64,000 nucleotides of DNA from Hyphomicrobiales bacterium (GTDB lineage Bacteria; Pseudomonadota; Alphaproteobacteria; Rhizobiales; Phreatobacteraceae), in assembly GCA_017304475.1 (NCBI GenBank), contig JAFKKV010000010.1, positions 496,001 to 560,000 of the forward strand, read 5' to 3'. Below are positions 59,129 through 64,000 of this stretch, in pieces. The stretch's first letter is position 1, and each line of letters begins with the position of its first letter. The notes below the pieces were generated by a model. It saw only the letters and a list, made by a program, of their open reading frames with translations. It did not search any database and was not told where the DNA came from. The position numbers were made by a program, and so were the translations under genes.

Positions 59129-59938
59129 ATGACATTGGCGGTGACGACATCCGCGGCGGAGCGCCCGTCACCCTTCGCGGCGCTGGCGCGCTATCGCCGC
59201 TTCGCCGCGCCGCTGGCTCTCGTCGCGGCATGGCAGATCGCCTCGTCGCTCGGCTTCATCCCAGGCCGTTCCGTGCCCTCGCCGGCGCAGATCCTCGCGA
59301 CCTTCTGGGGCCTGGTCCGGTCCGGCGAGCTGTTCGAGCATCTCCTGATCTCGCTCGGCCGCGTCTCCGCCGGCCTCGCCATCGGCGTGACGCTCGGCAC
59401 GGTCCTGGCGCTGGTCGCCGGCCTGTCGAAACAGGGCGAGGACGCGGTCGACGCCACCTTGCAAATGGTCCGGACCCTGCCGCATCTGGCGCTGGTGCCG
59501 CTGTTCATCCTGTGGTTCGGCATCGGCGAGACGCCGAAGGTCGCGCTGGTCGCGCTCGGCACGCTGTTCCCGATCTATCTGAACCTGTTCTCCGGCATCC
59601 GCGGCGTCGACACTAAGGTGGTGGAAGCGGTCGGCACGCTCGGCCTGACCCGGCTCGAGTTGATCCGCCATGTCATCCTGCCCGGCGCCCTGCCCTCCTT
59701 CCTGGTGGGCCTGCGCTATTCGCTCGGTGTCGGCTGGCTCAGCCTGGTGGTCGGCGAACAGATCAACGCCACCAGCGGCATCGGCTATCTCGCCATGTCG
59801 GCACGCGACTTCCTGCGCACCGACATCATCTTCGTCGCCCTCATCGTCTACGCCATGCTCGGCCTCGCGGCCGACCAGATCGTCCGCTCCGTCGAGCGCG
59901 CGGTGCTGGTCTGGCGCCCCAGCTTCGTGAAGGAATGA
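59129..59938 (+). CDS. SsuC-like sulfonate/nitrate ABC permease
   Basis: 269 residues from ATG 59129, which has a GAGGTG site; a longer upstream frame crosses the operator and is not used. Helices include PLALVAAWQIASSLGFIPGRSVPSPAQI, and the coupling loop VEAVGTLGLTRLELIRHVILPGALPSFLVGLRYSLGVGWLSLVVGEQI is typical of SsuC/TauC. MVRTLPHLALVPLFILWFGIGETPKV is the family block. The ATPase gene begins four bases after its stop. Confidence 0.92.
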   Translation: MTLAVTTSAAERPSPFAALARYRRFAAPLALVAAWQIASSLGFIPGRSVPSPAQILATFWGLVRSGELFEHLLISLGRVSAGLAIGVTLGTVLALVAGLSKQGEDAVDATLQMVRTLPHLALVPLFILWFGIGETPKVALVALGTLFPIYLNLFSGIRGVDTKVVEAVGTLGLTRLELIRHVILPGALPSFLVGLRYSLGVGWLSLVVGEQINATSGIGYLAMSARDFLRTDIIFVALIVYAMLGLAADQIVRSVERAVLVWRPSFVKE

Positions 59939-59942
59939 TCCG

Positions 59943-60818
59943 ATGACGATCCATGTCGGCCCGATCGCCGTCGACGCGGCCCATGCGGGCGCCGAACCCG
60001 TCGTCCGCGTCTCCGGCCTCACCCGCGCGTTCGGCGGCCCGAACATTCTCGACGGCCTCGATCTCGACATCGCCCCCGGCTCCTTCGTCGCCCTGCTCGG
60101 ACGCTCCGGTTCGGGCAAGTCGACGCTGCTGCGCACGCTGGCCGGGCTCGACCAGGCGCCGGCCGGCACGGTCGCGGTGCCCCGGGAACGCGCCGTGGTG
60201 TTCCAGGAGCCGCGCCTGGTGCCGTGGAAACGGGTCTGGCGCAATGTGGCGCTCGGCCTGCGTGGGCCTGATATCCGCGAACGGGCGCTGGTCGCGCTGA
60301 CCGAGGTCGGCCTGTCGCACCGCACCGAGGCCTGGCCGCTGACCCTGTCCGGCGGCGAGGCGCAGCGCACCGCGCTCGCCCGCGCGCTCGTCCGGGAACC
60401 GAAGCTCCTGCTGCTCGACGAACCTTTCGCTTCCCTCGACGCGCTGACGCGGCTGCGCATGCAGGGTCTCGTCGCGTCGCTGTGGCGAGCCCATGCACCG
60501 GCGGTGCTGCTGGTCACTCATGATGTCGACGAAGCGCTGCTGCTCGCCGATCGCGCGGTGATCCTGGACCGGGGTCGGATCGCCGCCGACATTCCGATCC
60601 GGCTCGCCCGTCCGCGCCGCCATGGCGACCCGGCCTTCATCGCGTTGCGCGCGCGCCTGCTCGCCGAACTCGGCGTCGACGAGAACGAGATCGGCGGCGC
60701 GGAGAGCGAGGCTGTGCCGAGCCCGCTTCGCGCCGCTGGCCCGTCACGCGCCGCGGAAGCCGCCCCAGGCCATCCCGCGCGCAGCCGGGCGGCCCCGCTT
60801 CACGTGGGCGTCCACTGA
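59943..60818 (+). CDS. SsuB-like ABC transporter ATP-binding protein
   Basis: 291 residues. Walker A GRSGSGKSTLL, Q-loop VVFQEPRLVPWKRVW, signature LSGGEAQRTALARAL, Walker B LLLLDEPFASLD and switch VTHDVDEALLLADR are present. The C-terminal 30 residues are Ala/Arg/Pro rich and divergent. It follows the permease gene and precedes the second binding protein. Confidence 0.93.
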   Translation: MTIHVGPIAVDAAHAGAEPVVRVSGLTRAFGGPNILDGLDLDIAPGSFVALLGRSGSGKSTLLRTLAGLDQAPAGTVAVPRERAVVFQEPRLVPWKRVWRNVALGLRGPDIRERALVALTEVGLSHRTEAWPLTLSGGEAQRTALARALVREPKLLLLDEPFASLDALTRLRMQGLVASLWRAHAPAVLLVTHDVDEALLLADRAVILDRGRIAADIPIRLARPRRHGDPAFIALRARLLAELGVDENEIGGAESEAVPSPLRAAGPSRAAEAAPGHPARSRAAPLHVGVH

Positions 60819-60902
60819 CACGTCGCCGCCTTGGATGCGGCGCACGGGACCAGATCGGCCGGCCGGCATGGACGCCGCGTCCGCTCCCCTTGGAGTGACA
60901 TC

Positions 60903-61856
60903 ATGAAACGTCTTCTTGCCGGCCTCGCCGTCCTGCTCGGCCTCATCGGCACGGCCCATGCCCAGACGGCCCTGCGCACCGACATCACCTTGCGTGTCGG
61001 CGACCAGATCGCCGGCGTCCGCTCGATCCTGGAGGCGGCCAATGCCCTGGAGGGCCTGCCCTATCGGATCGAGTGGTCGCAATTTCCCGCCGCCGCGCCG
61101 CTGCTGGAAGCCTTGAATGCCGGCGCGCTGGATGTCGGCTTCACCGGCGATATCCCGTTCCTGTTCGTTTATGCGGCCGGCGCGCCGATCCGGGTCATCG
61201 GCGCCTCTCGCTCCTTGCCGGCATCCAACGCCGTGCTGGTGCCGCGCCATTCGCCGGCCCGCAGCTTCGCCGACCTCAAGGGCAAGCGCATCGCCGTCAA
61301 CCGCGGTGGCAACGGCCATTTCCAGGCGCTCGGCCTGATCGAGCAGGCCGGACTGAAGTCCGGCGATTTCACCCTGGTCTTTCTTGGCCCCACCGATGCC
61401 CGTTCGGCCTTTGTCACCGGCGCGGTCGATGCCTGGATCATCTGGGAGCCCTATGTGGCGATCTCCTCGATCGAGGACGGCGCCCGCGTGGTGGCCGATG
61501 CGACCGACGTGTTTCCGAGCAAGACCTTTGTTCACGCCCATCTCGACGCCATCAGGAACAAGCGGGCGGCGCTGCAGGATTTCAACGACCGCGTCGCCCG
61601 TGCCAAGCTCTGGGCGCTGGCCAATCCCGCCGCCATCGCCCGGATCAGTTCCGGCCTGACCCGCATTCCCGAAGCGACCGTGCTGCGCTCGCTCGAAACC
61701 AAACGCGAGACGCCGATCGCCATCGACGACACCGTGGTGCGCGAGACGCAGGGCGAAGCCGACCTGTTCACCCGCCATGGTGTGCTGCCCGCCAGGATCG
61801 ACGTGACGGCGGCCTTCGACCGGAGCTTCACCACAAGGTCCAGCCTCGGCAATTGA
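60903..61856 (+). CDS. SsuA-like sulfonate/nitrate ABC binding protein, copy 2
   Basis: 317 residues with a clear Sec signal ending AHAQT. LRVGDQIAGVRSILEAANALEGLPYRIEWSQF, AAAPLLEALNAGALDVGFTGD and SFADLKGKRIAVNRGGNGHFQAL are SsuA-like, and GAVDAWIIWEPYVAI lines the ligand pocket. It pairs with the adjacent permease and ATPase. With its paralogue at 57623-58612 it gives one transporter two receptors, possibly for different organosulfur compounds. Confidence 0.92.
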   Translation: MKRLLAGLAVLLGLIGTAHAQTALRTDITLRVGDQIAGVRSILEAANALEGLPYRIEWSQFPAAAPLLEALNAGALDVGFTGDIPFLFVYAAGAPIRVIGASRSLPASNAVLVPRHSPARSFADLKGKRIAVNRGGNGHFQALGLIEQAGLKSGDFTLVFLGPTDARSAFVTGAVDAWIIWEPYVAISSIEDGARVVADATDVFPSKTFVHAHLDAIRNKRAALQDFNDRVARAKLWALANPAAIARISSGLTRIPEATVLRSLETKRETPIAIDDTVVRETQGEADLFTRHGVLPARIDVTAAFDRSFTTRSSLGN

Positions 61857-61885
61857 GGCTTCAGGGCCGCCGCCGGTGTGCCTGG

Positions 61886-62320
61886 TTAGGACCCATCCGC
61901 CGGCGTCCGCTTGACCACCGACGCCCCGTCGACCAGGCGGGCAGTGGAGGTCGCCCGCGCAACCAGCTGCCCGTCGGCCCCGTAGAGGCGCGCCTCCAGG
62001 AAGGCGATGGTGCGGCCGAGCTGGACGACCTGCCCTTCGCCGACGAGCGGCCCGGGCCTGGCCGGCGCCAGGAAACTGACATTCATGCCGATCGTCGCGG
62101 TATAGCGTTCGCCGCCGCTCATGATCCAGGCCGCCGGCCCCATGCAATCGTCCAGCATGGCGGCCAGGAAGCCGCCCTGGACCGTGCCGGCCGGGTTCAG
62201 GAATTCCGGCCGGCCCTCGAAACCGACGCGGACCGTGCCCTTCGCCCGGTCATAGGCGAGAAGCCGCCAGCCGAGCAGGTCCGCCGACGGCGACCGCGGC
62301 ATTGCAGGACAATCGATCAT
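61886..62320 (-). CDS. PaaI-family hot-dog thioesterase
   Basis: 144 residues. The hot-dog 4HBT motif FLNPAGTVQGGFLAAMLDDCMGPAAW contains the catalytic loop, with MNVSFLAPARPGPLVGEGQVVQLGRTIAFLEARLYG as the core strands. Such enzymes hydrolyse acyl- or aryl-CoA thioesters. It is convergent with the sulfonate binding protein and has no obvious pathway partner in view. Confidence 0.88.
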   Translation of the reverse strand: MIDCPAMPRSPSADLLGWRLLAYDRAKGTVRVGFEGRPEFLNPAGTVQGGFLAAMLDDCMGPAAWIMSGGERYTATIGMNVSFLAPARPGPLVGEGQVVQLGRTIAFLEARLYGADGQLVARATSTARLVDGASVVKRTPADGS

Positions 62321-62678
62321 GGGAGCTCCGCGCCGGATTGAACCCGGCGAGCATGACGGCCCGCTGCTGACAGCGTTGCGGCAACAGCGGTGGCGCGATC
62401 ACCCGGCAACGCACGACGCCCCGAACCTCACCATCGCCTGCACCAGCCCCGTCAGCGACCAGCCTCGACGGCCCGGAGCGGCATTGCACCCGCTCCAGGT
62501 AAGCCTTTCCTCTGATAGTGTCGCCTTGCCCGAGCTTCTAGACTTTGCCGACCGTTGTCCGCTTCCGACGACGCATTCGACACCCTGGCCGACGCAGCCC
62601 GACGGCATGACTGCAGTGCCCTTGACGCCGCGCCACCGGACCGATCGAGCGGGCATTCGATCGCATCGGGAGAAGCGC
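62321..62678. other. Divergent intergenic region between the thioesterase and MFS transporter genes
   Basis: 358 bases. No reliable gene, palindrome or promoter consensus was seen. The open frame here is an upstream extension of the transporter frame without family resemblance. Confidence 0.5.
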
Positions 62679-63992
62679 GTGACCGACACCGCCATCGACA
62701 CCCACATCCATCTCGACGACGCGAAGCGCCGCATCAAGGCGATCTTCATCGGCTCGGTCGGCAATCTGGTCGAGTGGTACGACTTCTACGCCTATACCGC
62801 CTTCGCGCTCTATTTCGCGCCGGCCTTCTTCCCCTCGACCGATCCGGTCGTGCAACAGCTGAACGCCGCCACCCTGTTCGCCGCCGGCTTCATCGTCCGG
62901 CCGCTCGGCGGCTGGCTGTTCGGCCATCTCGCCGACCGTTACGGCCGGCGCGTCTCGCTCACCGTCTCCGTGATCATGATGTGCGTGGGATCGCTGATCA
63001 TCGCGGTGACGCCGACCTATGCCACCATCGGCTTCGCCGCTCCGGTCATGCTCGGCCTCGCACGCATCATCGAAGGCCTCAGCCTCGGCGGCGAATATGG
63101 CGCCAGCGCCACCTATCTCACCGAAGTGGCCGACCCGAACCACCGCGGCTTCTATTCGAGCTTCCAATATGTGACGCTGATCGGCGGCCAGCTCACCGCC
63201 ATCCTGGTGCTGCTGCTCCTGCAGAACGTCTTCCTCACCCACGAGCAGCTGGTGGCATGGGGCTGGCGCATCCCCTTCGTCATTGGCGCCTGCCTCGCCA
63301 TCGTCGCCGCCTTCATGCGCCGCCACATGCACGAGACCGAGGCCTTCCTGGAAGCGAGCAAAGGGCCGAAACGGACGAGTTCCCTGCGCGGCCTGCTCAA
63401 CTATCCGCGCGAGGTGGCGATCGTCGTCGGCCTGACCGCCGGCGGCACCGCCGCCTTCTACACCTTCACCACCTATATGCAGACCTTCGTCCGCCAAACG
63501 GTCGGGCTCGACGATCTCACCACGACCTATGTGATCGCCGCCTCGCTGATCTTCGCCGCCCTGCTGCAGCCGCTTTACGGCGCCCTGTCCGACCGCGTCG
63601 GCCGCAAACCCCTGCTGATCTTCTTCGGTATTGCCGGGACGCTGCTGACCGTGCCGATCCTGACCACGCTCGCCGGCACGAAGTCGCCCTTCATGGCCTT
63701 CCTCCTGATCTCCGGCGCCTGGATCTTCACCGCCTGCTACACCTCGATCAACGCCGTGGTGAAGGCCGAGCTGTTCCCGACCTCGATCCGGGCGACCGGC
63801 ATCGCTGTGCCCTATGCCGTCACCGTCTCGATCTTCGGCGGCACGGCGCCAGTCATCGCGCTCTGGTTCAAGCAACAGGGCCACGAGCAGTGGTTCTACT
63901 ACTACCTGTCCGGCGTCATCTTCGTCTCGCTGCTGGTCTATGCCAGCATGCGCGACACCAAACACGACTCGGCCATGCACCGGCACGACTGA
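62679..63992 (+). CDS. MFS transporter, metabolite:H+ symporter (KgtP/MHS-like)
   Basis: 437 residues from GTG 62679 with a GGAG site. The MHS start IKAIFIGSVGNLVEWYDFYAYTAFALYFAPAFF, loop LFGHLADRYGRRVSLTVSV, GLSLGGEYGASATYL and GALSDRVGRKPLLIFFG are typical of alpha-ketoglutarate/dicarboxylate proton symporters. It has twelve predicted helices. The substrate is unknown but probably an organic acid. The stop is eight bases from the window end. Confidence 0.92.
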   Translation: MTDTAIDTHIHLDDAKRRIKAIFIGSVGNLVEWYDFYAYTAFALYFAPAFFPSTDPVVQQLNAATLFAAGFIVRPLGGWLFGHLADRYGRRVSLTVSVIMMCVGSLIIAVTPTYATIGFAAPVMLGLARIIEGLSLGGEYGASATYLTEVADPNHRGFYSSFQYVTLIGGQLTAILVLLLLQNVFLTHEQLVAWGWRIPFVIGACLAIVAAFMRRHMHETEAFLEASKGPKRTSSLRGLLNYPREVAIVVGLTAGGTAAFYTFTTYMQTFVRQTVGLDDLTTTYVIAASLIFAALLQPLYGALSDRVGRKPLLIFFGIAGTLLTVPILTTLAGTKSPFMAFLLISGAWIFTACYTSINAVVKAELFPTSIRATGIAVPYAVTVSIFGGTAPVIALWFKQQGHEQWFYYYLSGVIFVSLLVYASMRDTKHDSAMHRHD

Positions 63993-64000
63993 GCACCCGG

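Noticed and set aside
1..64000. tRNA, rRNA, insertion sequence or prophage genes
   Set aside because: No transposase, integrase, structural phage or RNA-gene pattern was seen; a covariance-model search would be needed to exclude small RNAs.

Overview
The window is chromosomal DNA of a high-GC alphaproteobacterium, probably of the order Hyphomicrobiales (Rhizobiales). The basis is the strong GC bias, an Irr-type iron box, Bug-type and Aap-type solute-binding proteins, ECF sigma/FecR/TonB-receptor surface signalling, and DUF2325/DUF2478 next to molybdate genes. No rRNA, tRNA, CRISPR array, phage or insertion sequence was seen. The genus cannot be named from this sequence.

Layout. 1-9357: an envelope region with a partial serine-palmitoyltransferase-like PLP enzyme, a CDP-alcohol phosphatidyltransferase, a ceramide-glucosyltransferase-like enzyme, a Wza-type export lipoprotein, an LprI-like secreted protein, an orphan KdpDE-like two-component pair and a methyltransferase. 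9647-13002: a truncated aldehyde dehydrogenase pseudogene, then msrB-dipZ for periplasmic methionine sulfoxide/thiol redox. 13101-23777: an acyl-CoA catabolic island with three class III CoA-transferases, an acyl-CoA dehydrogenase, a MaoC hydratase, a CitE-type lyase, an HMG-CoA-lyase-type enzyme and a Bug binding protein. Its GntR regulator probably reads near-identical operators in front of both operons. 23919-28452: TonB receptor, FecR and ECF sigma with an upstream Irr-like box.

28879-32279: polar amino-acid ABC transporter genes lacking the ATPase. 32393-47249: a molybdenum-flavoured region with a ModE-like regulator, FeaR-like AraC regulator plus aldehyde dehydrogenase, MoeA, a ModE-HTH/PBP regulator facing a second aldehyde dehydrogenase, a ModA protein fused to a molybdopterin-oxidoreductase-like domain, DUF2478 and DUF2325. 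ModE-type boxes (TTATR, ten bases, YATAA geometry) occur at four loci, two of them in front of aldehyde dehydrogenase genes.

47321-55338: an IclR-controlled operon with a spermidine/putrescine-type ABC transporter, an AroM-family protein, a DUF917 protein and a hydantoinase/oxoprolinase A, likely a hydantoin-like or thiohydantoin-like catabolic route. 55381-61856: a divergent sulfonate-type island with two SsuA-like binding proteins, permease, ATPase, and an APS-reductase-like flavoprotein/ferredoxin pair, with two matching inverted operator/-35 modules between the divergent operons. 61886-63992: a PaaI-type thioesterase and an MHS-family MFS transporter.
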